DNA from: VRUE01 sp963718755
GTDB lineage: Bacteria > Actinomycetota > Thermoleophilia > Solirubrobacterales > 70-9
Assembly: GCA_963718755.1 (NCBI GenBank)
Contig: OY970376.1
Span: 2,356,001 to 2,420,000, forward strand
Direction: 5' to 3'
DNA: 64,000 bases
The notes below the pieces were generated by a model that saw only the letters and a program-made list of their open reading frames with translations, was not told the DNA's origin and made no database searches. Below are positions 44,075-52,632 of this stretch, one piece after another (the first letter of the stretch is position 1; each line of letters starts with the position of its first letter). The position numbers and the translations under genes are program-made.

Positions 44075-44992
44075 TCAGAGTTCGGGCAGCTTCTGTTTCA
44101 GTTCCAACACGGGGGCGAAGAGGTCGCCGTGCTTCTCGACCCGCTCCAGCACCTCGCCGGCCTCGAAGACGAGGGCGTCCGCGTCGTCCTTCTCCAGGGC
44201 GCTTTCGATCTCATCCCACGCGAGGGGGGTGGAGGCCGTCGGTCGTTCGCGCGCCCGCAGGGAGTAGACGGCGATCGTCGTTTTGCGTTCGTTGTTCTGG
44301 TACCAGTCGATGAAGACCTTGCCGCTGCGGTCGGTCTTTTTGCCCATTTTCGCCAGCACCTCGTCGGGGGTCTGCTTGGCAACCAGCCGGGCGATCGCCT
44401 GGGCAAAGGGGCGGGTCTCCTCGTATGACGTCGCCGTGTTGAGCGGCACGTAGAGCTGCATTCCCTTTGAGCCCGAGGTCTTGGCGAAGCTCTCCAGCCC
44501 CACCTGGCCGAGCAGCTCGCGCAGGCGCAGCGCCACTCGCGAGCAGTCGAGGATTCCGGCGGGCGGTCCCGGATCGAGGTCGAAGGCGAGCACAGTCGGC
44601 TGCCCGTGCTTTTTACCCAGTGAGAGCGAGGGGTGCAGCTCGATCGCCGCCAGCTGTGCCATCCAGATCAGCGTCGGCCGGCCGTCGCAGACGCAGAAGT
44701 CGATATCGCCGGCGTTCGGGCCCGCTTTCACCCGGGTCGTCTCCACCCAGTCGGGGCGGTGTTTGGGGCAGCGCTTCTCGAAGAAGGCGGAATCGAGGTC
44801 GTCGACGCCTTCCGGGAAGCGCCGCAGAGTCACCGCGCGCCCGCTCAGGTGGGGGACCATGACCTCAGCCGCCTTGGCGTAGTAGTCGACCACCTCGCCC
44901 TTGGTGAAGCCCGCCTTCGGGTAGAGGACCTTGTCGAGGTTGGTGAGCTTCAGCTCGTGGCCGTCGACCTCGACCTGGCGGCTCGTGGCCAC
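44075..44992 (-). CDS. ligD: Standalone LigD-type polymerase/primase domain protein
   Basis: A polymerase domain of the archaeo-eukaryotic primase type used in bacterial end joining. NLDKVLYPKAGFTKGEVVDYY, FFEKRCPKHRPDWV, LAFDLDPG with catalytic Asp pair, KTSGSKGMQLYVPL and the late FIDWYQNN are the family motifs. At 305 residues it lacks the ATP-dependent ligase and phosphoesterase domains of full LigD, so a separate ligase is needed. It starts 3 bases after the ku stop, so the two genes form one operon. Confidence 0.93.
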   Translation of the reverse strand: MATSRQVEVDGHELKLTNLDKVLYPKAGFTKGEVVDYYAKAAEVMVPHLSGRAVTLRRFPEGVDDLDSAFFEKRCPKHRPDWVETTRVKAGPNAGDIDFCVCDGRPTLIWMAQLAAIELHPSLSLGKKHGQPTVLAFDLDPGPPAGILDCSRVALRLRELLGQVGLESFAKTSGSKGMQLYVPLNTATSYEETRPFAQAIARLVAKQTPDEVLAKMGKKTDRSGKVFIDWYQNNERKTTIAVYSLRARERPTASTPLAWDEIESALEKDDADALVFEAGEVLERVEKHGDLFAPVLELKQKLPEL

Positions 44993-44995
44993 GAC

Positions 44996-45892
44996 CTATT
45001 TCGAGGCTTTGGCTTTGGCCCGCGAGCCCGAGCTTTTCTTCGCCTGGGCCTTGCGCTTTTTCGTGACCGCCGGTTTGGCTTTCGCCTTGGTTTTGCCCTT
45101 GTCGCCGCCCTTGACGGCGGCGATGCTCTCCTCCAGTGCCGCCATCAGGTCCGGGGCCCTGGTCGGCTGCGGCTCCTCGGTCTCGGGTGCGGTGAGCACG
45201 TCCTTGCCCTCGGCCTTGCGTTCGATCAGGGCCAGCAACTGCTCGCGGTACTCGTCGCGGTAGGCGCTCGGGTCGAACTCGGTGGTCAGCGAGTCGATCA
45301 GCTGCTCGGCCATCTCGACCTCGCGCCCGGCGACTTTCTGCTTGCCATCCGGCAGCACGTCCTCCAGATCGGAAGGCGGCACGACCTCGTCGGCGAAGCG
45401 CATCGTGGTCAGGGTGAGGACGCCGTCGCCTGCCCGCAGCGCCGCCAGGTGCTCCTTGTTGCGGAAGACGAAGCGGGAGATCGCCACTTTGCCCGATTCC
45501 TCCATCGCTTTGGCGAGCAGCGAATACGCTTTTTCGGCACCCTCGGCGGGGGCCAGGTAGTAGGGGCTGTCGAAGTAGATCGGGTCGATCTGATCGAGAT
45601 CGACGAAGTCCTGGACCTCGATCGCCCGCGTCTTTTCAGGGGCGAATGCGGCCATCTCCTCTTTGCTCAGCGGCACGTACTGATCGGGCGTGATCTCGAA
45701 GGCCTTGACGATCTCCCCGTAGGGGACCTCCTCGTCGGTGCCCTCTGCGACCCGCCGGTGTTTGATCCGGGCGCCGTCGGACTCGCGGATCTCGCGCAGG
45801 GAGATGCCGCGGCGCGCCACCGCGCTGTAGAGCTTGATGGGCACGTTGAGGAGCCCAAAGCTGATCGTCCCGCTCCAGATTGCTCTTGCCAT
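44996..45892 (-). CDS. ku: Non-homologous end joining protein Ku
   Basis: Ku binds double-strand DNA ends as a homodimer and recruits LigD. It begins ARAIWSGTISFGLLNVPIKLYSAV, and KRRVAEG-like RRVAEGTDEEVPYGEIVKAFE, YFDSPYYLAPAEG and VAISRFVFRNKEHLAAL follow. The C-terminus is an extended Lys/Ala-rich tail (KTKAKAKPAVTKKRKAQAKK), which in other actinobacteria assists DNA threading. 298 residues from ATG 45892; longer open frames upstream are shadows of the ABC gene. Confidence 0.95.
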   Translation of the reverse strand: MARAIWSGTISFGLLNVPIKLYSAVARRGISLREIRESDGARIKHRRVAEGTDEEVPYGEIVKAFEITPDQYVPLSKEEMAAFAPEKTRAIEVQDFVDLDQIDPIYFDSPYYLAPAEGAEKAYSLLAKAMEESGKVAISRFVFRNKEHLAALRAGDGVLTLTTMRFADEVVPPSDLEDVLPDGKQKVAGREVEMAEQLIDSLTTEFDPSAYRDEYREQLLALIERKAEGKDVLTAPETEEPQPTRAPDLMAALEESIAAVKGGDKGKTKAKAKPAVTKKRKAQAKKSSGSRAKAKASK

Positions 45893-45976
45893 TAGCGAAT
45901 CACCTACCCGGATTCTGGCAGCCATGCACCGATCGCCGCCACCGCGGGCGCGTCGCGGGAGGCTTCTTGCGAATTG

Positions 45977-46651
45977 GTGCGGGATCATCCGCCGGTGCTC
46001 TTCGTGCTCGACGACGTCAGCCTCTCCCGTGGCGACCGCCTCGTACTCGACTCGGTCAGAGCCAAGATCCACGAGGGCGCAACGGCAATCGTCGGACCGT
46101 CGGGCAGCGGCAAGTCGACCCTGCTGCGGCTGCTCAACCGCCTCGCCGACCCCGACCTTGGCACGATCGCCTACCAGGGCCGGGCGCTGGCGGATTACGA
46201 CCCGCTGGAGCTGCGGCGCGAGGTCTCGTTGGTGCCGCAGCTGCCGTCGTTGCTGGAGGGGACCGTCGCCTCGAACCTCGCCTATGCCGCCGACCTGGCC
46301 GGCAAGGAGCTGGACGCAACCCGGTGCCTTGGCCTTGCCGGCCTCGACGAGGGGTTTGCGGAACGTGACGTCAGCAAGCTCTCGGTCGGTGAGCAGCAAC
46401 GAGCGATGCTGGCCCGCGCATTGGCCCAGGAGCCGCGGGTGCTGCTGCTCGACGAGCCGACCTCAGCGCTCGATCACGATGCCCGCGATGCGATCGAGGC
46501 GACCCTCGCTGGGCTGCGAGGGGAGCTGGAGATATCGCTGGTCATCGTCAGCCACGACCCCGAGCAGGCACGGCGGCTAGCCGATCGCGCCCTGCGCTTG
46601 CAGCAGGGCCGCGTCGCCGCCTGCGGCCCGCTCGAGGAGGCACTGGCGTGA
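45977..46651 (+). CDS. ABC transporter ATP-binding protein, FetA (YbbL)-like
   Basis: A 224-residue ATPase. Walker A is GPSGSGKST, the Q-loop lies in LVPQLPSLLEG, the signature is LSVGEQQRAM and Walker B is VLLLDEPTSALD. Pairing with the UPF0014/FetB permease downstream suggests a FetAB-type exporter, linked to iron homeostasis and peroxide resistance in E. coli. GTG 45977 is used; a TTG one codon upstream is equally possible. The stop overlaps the permease GTG. Confidence 0.87.
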   Translation: MRDHPPVLFVLDDVSLSRGDRLVLDSVRAKIHEGATAIVGPSGSGKSTLLRLLNRLADPDLGTIAYQGRALADYDPLELRREVSLVPQLPSLLEGTVASNLAYAADLAGKELDATRCLGLAGLDEGFAERDVSKLSVGEQQRAMLARALAQEPRVLLLDEPTSALDHDARDAIEATLAGLRGELEISLVIVSHDPEQARRLADRALRLQQGRVAACGPLEEALA

Positions 46652-47427
46652 CCACCTCGATCGACGTCTCGCTTGGCCAGGTCATCGCGTCTCTGGCGCT
46701 TGTCGCCCTCGCCCTGGCGATCTCCTTCTGGCGTCGCACCGATCTCGAGGGGGACATCGCCGTCGCGGCGGTGCGCTCCTTCATCCAGCTGACCGCGATC
46801 GGCTACGCGATCAAGCTGATCTTTGAAGCGGACACGTTCTGGCTGGTCCTGACGCTGCTCTCGGTGATGGTCCTGTTCGGGGCTTTCACGGCCCGCAGCC
46901 GGGCGAGGAAGGTCCCCGGCGCCTTCTGGCCACTGCTGGTCGGCTTGGCGATCGCGGCTGCGTCGACTCTGGGGCTGGTCGTCGCGCTGGGCATCTTCGA
47001 ACCGACGCCGCGCTACCTCGTCCCGGTCGGCGGCATGGTGATCGGCAACGCGATGACCGCCTCTGCCGTGGCGCTCAACCGCCTCGGCGACGAGGTCGGC
47101 GATTCACGCGCGCGGATCGAGGCCACTCTGGCTCTCGGTGCGACCGCGCGGGAGGCCGTGGCGCCCTTCGTCCGTCGCGCCCTGCGCTCCGGCACGATCG
47201 CCCTGATCGACTCGACCAAGACCACCGGCCTGATCTTCTTCCCGGGCACGATGGTGGGGATGCTCCTCGCCGGTGCCGACCCGACCGACGCTGTGCGCCT
47301 GCAGCTGATCCTCCTTTACGCCTTGCTGGGCAGCACGGCGATCGCCGCCCTGGTTGCCACCGGCCTCGCCTATCGCAACTTTTTCACCCCGGCCCAGCAG
47401 CTGCGCGAGCTCGACGACCTACACTGA
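46648..47427 (+). CDS. UPF0014 (FetB/YbbM) family ABC permease
   Basis: A 259-residue permease with about seven helices. Family motifs include AAVRSFIQLTAIGYAIKLIF, TARSRARKVPGAFWPL, PVGGMVIGNAMTASAVALNRL, EATLALGATAREAV and the late STKTTGLIFFPGTMVGMLLAGADP. With the ATPase encoded just before it, it should form an FetAB-like exporter. The start overlaps the ATPase stop by GTGA. Confidence 0.9.
   Translation: MTTSIDVSLGQVIASLALVALALAISFWRRTDLEGDIAVAAVRSFIQLTAIGYAIKLIFEADTFWLVLTLLSVMVLFGAFTARSRARKVPGAFWPLLVGLAIAAASTLGLVVALGIFEPTPRYLVPVGGMVIGNAMTASAVALNRLGDEVGDSRARIEATLALGATAREAVAPFVRRALRSGTIALIDSTKTTGLIFFPGTMVGMLLAGADPTDAVRLQLILLYALLGSTAIAALVATGLAYRNFFTPAQQLRELDDLH
47420..47425 (+). promoter_or_regulatory. 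-10 element of the DHA2 exporter gene (TACACT)
   Basis: TACACT at the end of the permease gene ends 6 bases before GTG 47432. Confidence 0.4.
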
Positions 47428-47431
47428 TCTC

Positions 47432-49060
47432 GTGTCACGCCGGCAGCTCCTGACGCTGGTTGCGACGATCCTCGGCTCGACGGTCGTCTTCCTCGACTCG
47501 ACCGTGGTCAACGTGGCGCTGCCGGCGATCGCAGGCGATCTGGACTCCGGTCTGGCCGGCCAGCAGTGGGTGGTCGAGGCCTACATGCTCACCCTCGTCT
47601 CCCTGCTGCTCGTCGGCGGCTCGCTGGGCGACCAGTTCGGCCGGCGCCGGGTCTTCGTCATCGGCCTGCTGGCCTTTGGCGCCACCTCGATCCTCTGCGC
47701 GGTCGCGCCCACGGTCGAGCTCCTGATCGCCGCTCGCGCCCTGCAGGGAATCGCCGGCGCGCTGCTGGTGCCCGGCTCGCTGGCGATCGTCGCGGCGACC
47801 TTCGAGGGGCCGGCGCGGGGCAAGGCCGTCGGCACCTGGACCGCCTGGACCGGGATCGCGACCGTGCTCGGCCCGGCCGGCGGTGGCGCGCTGATCGAGG
47901 CGCTCTCCTGGCGGGCGATCTTCTGGGTCAACATCCCGCTGATCGCGTTTACCGTGGCGCTCACCCTCCACGCGGTGCGCGAGAGCCGCGACCCGGAGGC
48001 CTTCCGCGGCATCGACTGGCTCGGCATCGGCCTCTCGGCAGCCGGCCTGGCCGGTCCCGTCTTCGCCCTGATCGAACAGCCCAGCCACGGCTGGGGGGAC
48101 CCGTTGGTCTGGGTGCCGATGGTCGCCGGCATCGCTTGCTTCGCCCTCTTCGTCGGGCACGAGGCGCGTGCCCGCCACCCGATGCTCGACCTCGCTCTGT
48201 TCAGGATCCGCAACTTCTGGGTTGCCAACCTGACCACGCTCACGGCCTACGCCGGTCTGATCGGTGGGCTCTTCTTCGTCACCCTCTTCCTGCAGCAGGT
48301 CGGTGGCTACTCCGCGATCGAGGCCGGGCTTGCGACGACGCCGGTCTCCCTGCTGCTCTTCTTCCTCTCGCCCCGCTGGGGCAGGCTCGCCATGAGCACC
48401 GGTCCGCGGCTGCCGATGTGCGCTGGTCCGATCGTCGGCGGGATCGGATTGATCCTGCTGCTCAGGGTTGGCGCCGACGCGGAGTACGTGACCGAGGTAT
48501 TGCCGGCGATTCTCGTCTTTGGCCTCGGCCTCTCGGCGACCGTGGCGCCGCTGACGGCGACCGTGCTCGACTCGGTCAAGGAACGCCACGTCGGCATCGC
48601 CTCCGGCGTCAACAACGGCATCGCCCGGGTGGCCGGCCTGCTGGCGATCGCCGTGCTCGGCGCCGTGATCTCAGCCAGCTTCGGCTCGACCCTCGACGAG
48701 AACCTGGGCAACCGGCCGCTCGGCCCAAGGGCGGAGCAGGCGATCTCCGAAGCAAAGAAGCAGCCACTGGCGGTCCCCGATGCTCGGCGCTTGCCCCCAC
48801 CTGCCGCGGATCGGGTCCAGTCCGCATCCGCCGACGCCTCGACCTCCGCCTTCCACCTCGGCGTCCTCATCGCCGGCCTGCTGATGATCTCCGGCGGCAT
48901 CGTCTCCGGCCTCTGGATCGAAAACCCCCGCCGCCGGATCGAAGCTCTTCCGAGCCGAGGCTCTGCTCAAGCAGGCGAGTGCGGCCACGGCGCCGACGCC
49001 GACTGCACCGATCAAAAGCAGCTCCCCCCAACCGGTGAGGCGGAGCCAGAACCGGCTTAA
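47432..49060 (+). CDS. DHA2 family MFS multidrug exporter (EmrB/QacA type)
   Basis: 542 residues with about 14 helices. Helix 1 motif FLDSTVVNVALPAI, motif A GGSLGDQFGRRRVFV, motif C-like GPAGGGALIEALSWRAIFWVNIP and a VSLLLFFLSPRWGRLA loop put it in the DHA2 drug:H+ antiporter family. The C-terminal tail after the last helix is hydrophilic and unusually long, with a Cys-containing segment (AGECGHGADADC). GTG 47432 has its own -10. The TAA stop is followed by the large palindrome F. Confidence 0.9.
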   Translation: MSRRQLLTLVATILGSTVVFLDSTVVNVALPAIAGDLDSGLAGQQWVVEAYMLTLVSLLLVGGSLGDQFGRRRVFVIGLLAFGATSILCAVAPTVELLIAARALQGIAGALLVPGSLAIVAATFEGPARGKAVGTWTAWTGIATVLGPAGGGALIEALSWRAIFWVNIPLIAFTVALTLHAVRESRDPEAFRGIDWLGIGLSAAGLAGPVFALIEQPSHGWGDPLVWVPMVAGIACFALFVGHEARARHPMLDLALFRIRNFWVANLTTLTAYAGLIGGLFFVTLFLQQVGGYSAIEAGLATTPVSLLLFFLSPRWGRLAMSTGPRLPMCAGPIVGGIGLILLLRVGADAEYVTEVLPAILVFGLGLSATVAPLTATVLDSVKERHVGIASGVNNGIARVAGLLAIAVLGAVISASFGSTLDENLGNRPLGPRAEQAISEAKKQPLAVPDARRLPPPAADRVQSASADASTSAFHLGVLIAGLLMISGGIVSGLWIENPRRRIEALPSRGSAQAGECGHGADADCTDQKQLPPTGEAEPEPA

Positions 49061-49092
49061 GCGCCTGGGCGCCCGCATTGGAAGCCCCTCGA

Positions 49093-49189
49093 GGCCACGG
49101 GCGGGGTGCCCCTCGAACCGGCGGATACTCAAATCGTCGGTCTCATTAGACCGACGATTGTCGGAGCGAGGGGCACCCCGCCCGTGGCC
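49093..49189. repeat. Large nested palindrome F between the exporter gene and trpS
   Basis: Perfect 23-base arms (49093-49115, 49167-49189) enclose 51 bases with a second perfect 12-base stem (49132-49143, 49148-49159) and a 4-base loop. It resembles elements A, C, D and E in having G-run/C-run arms but lacks their core. The right arm ends 5 bases before the trpS -10. Confidence 0.85.
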
Positions 49190-49194
49190 CCTAA

Positions 49195-49200
49195 TAGGCT
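49195..49200 (+). promoter_or_regulatory. -10 element of trpS (TAGGCT)
   Basis: TAGGCT ends 7 bases before GTG 49208, just after palindrome F. A leaderless mRNA would leave no room for a T-box. Confidence 0.5.
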
Positions 49201-49207
49201 CCGCCCC

Positions 49208-50206
49208 GTGAGCGCCTCGATCATCTTTTCCGGCATCCAGCCCACCGGCCGCAAGCACCTCGGCAACTACATCGGCGCTATCCGCCAGTACGTCGAGGGC
49301 CAGGAGCGAGGCGAGCCGGCGATCTTCTGCATCGTCGACCTGCACGCGATCTCGGTCGCCTTCGACCCGGCCGAGCTGCGCGAGCGGCTCTACGACACGG
49401 CGGCGATCCTGCTCGCCGCCGGGCTCGACCCCGAGCGCTGCATCCTCTTCCGCCAGTCCGACGTCCGCGAGCACACGGAGCTGACCTGGCTGCTCTCGGC
49501 GGTCACCGCGCACGGCGACCTCAACCGGATGACTCAGTTCAAGGAGAAGTCAGGCAAGCAGCGCGAGCTGGTCTCGGCCGCGCTTTTCCTCTACCCGGTC
49601 CTGCAGGCCGCCGACGTGCTCGCCTACAGGGCGACCGAGGTGCCGGTCGGCGAGGACCAGAAACAGCACATCGAGCTGACGCGCGAGATCGCCCGCCGCT
49701 TCAACGAGCGCTTCGGCGAGACGCTGGTCGAGCCTGAACACCGCATTCCCGGGGTCGGCGCGAGGATCATGGACCTGCAGGAGCCGGACCGGAAGATGTC
49801 GACGACTGCCGGGACCGAGGCAGGCAGGGTCTACGTGCTTGAGGAGCCCGACGCGATCCGCAAGAAGTTCGGCAGCGCCGTCACCGATTCCGGTCGGGAA
49901 ATCGTTCGGCGTGAGGACAAGCCCGGGGTCACCAACCTGATCGATGTTCTCGCCGTTGCCCGCGGTGTCGAGCCGGCCGAGATCGAGCGCGAGTTCGAGG
50001 ATGCCGGCTACGGCGACTTCAAGCAGGCCGTCGCCGAGGCCGTGGTCGAGTTTCTCGCGCCCGTGCGCGAGCGCTACGCCGAGCTTCGCCCCGATCAAGA
50101 GGCACTGGAGGGAATCCTCGCCGCCGGGGCCGAGAAGGCGCGGACGATTGCCGCGCCGACCGTCGCCGAGGTGCGCGAGCGGATAGGCATCGGCGCGCCG
50201 CGTTAA
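49208..50206 (+). CDS. trpS: Tryptophanyl-tRNA synthetase
   Basis: Charges tRNA-Trp. Class I signatures are SGIQPTGRKHLGNYIGAI with the HIGH-like KHLGN, and DRKMSTTAGT with the KMSKS-like loop; PVGEDQKQHIELTREIA binds substrates. 332 residues from GTG 49208. The open frame extends upstream into palindrome F, but the -10 hexamer and family start support 49208. It lies 41 kb from trpEGDC. Confidence 0.95.
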   Translation: MSASIIFSGIQPTGRKHLGNYIGAIRQYVEGQERGEPAIFCIVDLHAISVAFDPAELRERLYDTAAILLAAGLDPERCILFRQSDVREHTELTWLLSAVTAHGDLNRMTQFKEKSGKQRELVSAALFLYPVLQAADVLAYRATEVPVGEDQKQHIELTREIARRFNERFGETLVEPEHRIPGVGARIMDLQEPDRKMSTTAGTEAGRVYVLEEPDAIRKKFGSAVTDSGREIVRREDKPGVTNLIDVLAVARGVEPAEIEREFEDAGYGDFKQAVAEAVVEFLAPVRERYAELRPDQEALEGILAAGAEKARTIAAPTVAEVRERIGIGAPR

Positions 50207-50209
50207 CTT
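50204..50209 (+). promoter_or_regulatory. -10 element of scpA (TAACTT)
   Basis: TAACTT overlaps the trpS stop and ends 6 bases before ATG 50216. GTTAAC at its 5' end is palindromic. Confidence 0.4.
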
Positions 50210-50215
50210 GGGTTG

Positions 50216-50950
50216 ATGGCCGTCGCCGACCTCGATCTGGAGCTCGACGTCTTCGCCGGGCCGTTCGACCTCCTGGTCGCGGTCCTGCTGCGCGAGGAGG
50301 TCGATCTGCTCGAGGTCGAGCTGGGCGAGGTCGTCGTCGCCTACATCGAGCACCTCGAGCGCGAGGGCGAACTGGAGCTCGAGGTGGCGACCGAGTTCCT
50401 GGTCCTGATCGCCTCCCTGCTGGAGCTGAAGTCGCGGTTGCTGCTGCCGGGGGCTGATCCGGAGCTGGAGGAGATGGGCCCCGAGGAGGCGGTCGAGGAG
50501 CTGCTGGCGCGGTTGCTCGAGTACCGCCGCTACCGCGCCGCCGCGGCGGCGCTGGCGGAGCGCTTCGAGGCGGCTCGCGGCTACCTCTACCGCGCGGCGC
50601 CGCTGCCGCCCGGCCTGCGCCGGGTCGCCGTCGACGCCGCGACGGCCGCCTATGACCCCGACCGGCTCGGCGCGGCGCTCGGTGACCTGCTCGTCGTGCC
50701 GCCGCCGGTCGACATCAGCCACATCCGCCCGACCGTCTCGCTGGAGCGGCGGCTGCGCGCCCTGCGCGACGCGCTCTCCGGCAGATCGAGCATCGATTTC
50801 GACGAGCAGTTCGGCGGCGAGGACCGTCTAACGCAGGCGGTGACCCTCTTCGCCCTGCTCGAGCTCTATCGCAAGGGCGAGGTGACCTGGAAGCAGAGCG
50901 AACCGCTCGGCCCGATCGAGATCCGCCGCCAGCAGGCAGGTACAGGGTGA
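50216..50950 (+). CDS. scpA: Segregation and condensation protein A
   Basis: Kleisin subunit of the SMC-ScpAB condensin. It begins LELDVFAGPFDLLVAVLLREEVDLLEVELGE, and ATEFLVLIASLLELKSRLLLP follows, both signature regions. The C-terminal winged-helix part has VTLFALLELYRKGEVTWKQSEPLGPI. 244 residues. ATG 50216 is preferred over TTG 50213 because of the -10 position. The stop overlaps scpB by GTGA. Confidence 0.94.
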   Translation: MAVADLDLELDVFAGPFDLLVAVLLREEVDLLEVELGEVVVAYIEHLEREGELELEVATEFLVLIASLLELKSRLLLPGADPELEEMGPEEAVEELLARLLEYRRYRAAAAALAERFEAARGYLYRAAPLPPGLRRVAVDAATAAYDPDRLGAALGDLLVVPPPVDISHIRPTVSLERRLRALRDALSGRSSIDFDEQFGGEDRLTQAVTLFALLELYRKGEVTWKQSEPLGPIEIRRQQAGTG

Positions 50951-51516
50951 GCGATCTCAGCCGCACGATCGAGGCGCTGCTCTTCCTCTCGCCACAGCCG
51001 GTATCGCTGCCCGACTTGGTCGAGGCGACTGAAGCGACGGAGGGCCAGGTCGCTGAGGCGATCGACCTGCTGCGCGAGGACCTCGCCGAGGGCCGCCGCG
51101 GGGTCGTCCTGCGCGACGTCTCCGGCGGCTTTGCCCTGGCCAGCGATCCTGCCAGCGAGGACGCCGCGCGGCGCCTGCTCGCCAAGCCGCGCACGCCGCC
51201 GCTGACCCAGGCGCAGGCGGAGACGCTGGCGATCGTCGCCTACCTGCAGCCGGTCTCGCGCCCGGAGGTTGCGCGGATTCGCGGTGTCTCCTCGGAGTCG
51301 GCGGTGCAGACGCTGGCCGAGCGCGGCCTGATCGAGGAGTCAGGTCGCTCCCAGTTCGGCGCCGCCCTGTTCAAGACCACCGAGCTGTTCGAACGCCTCT
51401 TCGGTCTCACCGGGCTCGACCAGCTGCCCGATCCCTCACAGTTCGACCCGACTCCGGAGGATGAGCGCGAGCTGCGCGAACGGCTGCTCAAGGCCGGCGA
51501 ACAGCGCGCCGAGTAG
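50947..51516 (+). CDS. scpB: Segregation and condensation protein B
   Basis: Winged-helix partner of ScpA in condensin. TIEALLFLSPQPVSLPDLVEATE, RDVSGGFALASDP and QAQAETLAIVAYLQPVSRPEVARIRGV are family signatures, and LIEESGRSQFGAALFKTTELFERLFGL lies in the second winged helix. 189 residues. The TAG stop shares a base with the GTG of the next gene. Confidence 0.94.
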   Translation: MSDLSRTIEALLFLSPQPVSLPDLVEATEATEGQVAEAIDLLREDLAEGRRGVVLRDVSGGFALASDPASEDAARRLLAKPRTPPLTQAQAETLAIVAYLQPVSRPEVARIRGVSSESAVQTLAERGLIEESGRSQFGAALFKTTELFERLFGLTGLDQLPDPSQFDPTPEDERELRERLLKAGEQRAE

Positions 51517-52214
51517 TGCGCCTCGCCAAGTTCCTCGCCCACGGGGGCATAGCTTCGCGGCGCAAAGCCGAGCTGATCATTTCCAAGGGGCGAGTGACGG
51601 TTGGCGGCGAGGTCGTGCGTGATCCCGCGCGGGACGTGGGGGAGGGCGACGACGTGCGGGTCGACGGCAGCCCGGTCGGGGCCGAGCCGCGCGAGGTCTG
51701 GGCGGTCAACAAGCCTGCCGGCGTCGTCTCGACCGCGCGCGAGCCGGGCAGCCGGCCCGCCGTGGTCTCGCTGGTCGATTCGAAGGTCCGGCTCTACCCG
51801 GTCGGACGCCTCGACGCCGACTCGACCGGCCTGCTGCTCTTGACGAATGACGGCGAGTTGGCAAACCACCTGACCCACCCCCGCTACGAAGTGCCCAAGG
51901 CCTACCGGGTGCAGCTGCGGCGACCGCCGGCCGAGGGCGACCTGCGCCGGTTGGCGAGCGGGGTGGAGCTGGACGACGGCCGCACCGCCCCGGCCAAGGC
52001 GAGGCGGCTGGGTGAGCACGAGATCGAGATTGTCCTGCGCGAGGGCCGCAACCGCCAGGTGCGCCGCATGGCAGAGGCAATCGACAACGAGGTGGTGGCG
52101 CTGCGACGGGTCCGCTTCGGCCCGATCGAGCTGGGCAGTCTTCCGGAGGGCGACGCTCGCCTCCTCTCCAGCGACGAGGTCGAGGCTCTGCGGGGGGCTG
52201 GGCTCAAGAGGTGA
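51516..52214 (+). CDS. rluB: Ribosomal large subunit pseudouridine synthase (RluB/RsuA type)
   Basis: Modifies a uridine of 23S rRNA. The N-terminal S4 domain (MRLAKFLAHGGIASRRKAELIISKGRVTVGG) binds RNA. The catalytic Asp is in YPVGRLDADSTGLLLLTNDGEL. The late GRNRQVRRMAEAI is typical. 232 residues. It follows scpA and scpB, as in most Gram-positive genomes, and its 3' end overlaps the convergent yjbQ by 11 bases. Confidence 0.94.
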   Translation: MRLAKFLAHGGIASRRKAELIISKGRVTVGGEVVRDPARDVGEGDDVRVDGSPVGAEPREVWAVNKPAGVVSTAREPGSRPAVVSLVDSKVRLYPVGRLDADSTGLLLLTNDGELANHLTHPRYEVPKAYRVQLRRPPAEGDLRRLASGVELDDGRTAPAKARRLGEHEIEIVLREGRNRQVRRMAEAIDNEVVALRRVRFGPIELGSLPEGDARLLSSDEVEALRGAGLKR

Positions 52215-52620
52215 TCTGGACGACGACGGTTCGTTCGCGCGGACGGTCGTCGAAGTCGATCAGGACCAACTGCTGCCAGGTGCCGAGTGCGAGGCGGCCG
52301 TCGATTACCGGGACGGCCTCCGAGGGTCCGACCAGGGTCGTCCGTTGATGAGCATGCGAGTTGGAGTCGTGGTTGAGCCGGTTGTGCTCGTACTCGCCCT
52401 GCGCGGGGATCAGCCGCTCGAGCATCGCCCGCAGGTCGTGCACGCCACCGGGCTCGAACTCCATCGTCGAGATCGCCGCCGTGGAGCCGCGCACGAAAGC
52501 CAGCGCCTGGCCTGCGCCGGCCCCGGCCTCTCCGACCACCCGTTGCACCTCGGCGGTGATGTCGACGACATCCGAGTCACCGCCGGTGGAGAACCGCAGC
52601 TCGGCGGTATGAACGTCCAT
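52204..52620 (-). CDS. YjbQ / UPF0047 family protein (secondary thiamine-phosphate synthase)
   Basis: 138 residues with the family motifs GSTAAISTMEFEPGGVHDL, NHDSNSHAHQRTTLVGPS (His residues that bind metal) and GTWQQLVLIDFDDRPRERTV. E. coli YjbQ has thiamine phosphate synthase side activity; the true role is unclear. ATG 52620 has TAGTGT 6 bases upstream. Divergent from aroH across a 50-bp palindrome. Confidence 0.9.
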   Translation of the reverse strand: MDVHTAELRFSTGGDSDVVDITAEVQRVVGEAGAGAGQALAFVRGSTAAISTMEFEPGGVHDLRAMLERLIPAQGEYEHNRLNHDSNSHAHQRTTLVGPSEAVPVIDGRLALGTWQQLVLIDFDDRPRERTVVVQITS

Positions 52621-52626
52621 GCCCGC

Positions 52627-52632
52627 ACACTA
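52627..52632 (-). promoter_or_regulatory. -10 element of yjbQ (TAGTGT)
   Basis: On the minus strand TAGTGT ends 6 bases before ATG 52620 and directly abuts palindrome G, which would cover its -35 region. Confidence 0.45.

Noticed and set aside
44996..46399. Ku N-terminal extension of 169 residues
   Set aside because: It is antisense to the FetA-like ATPase gene; the Ku family starts at ARAIWSGTISFG, ATG 45892.
49061..49207. T-box leader before trpS
   Set aside because: No specifier loop or T-box sequence is visible; the region is a nested palindrome and the -10 lies 7 bases before the start.
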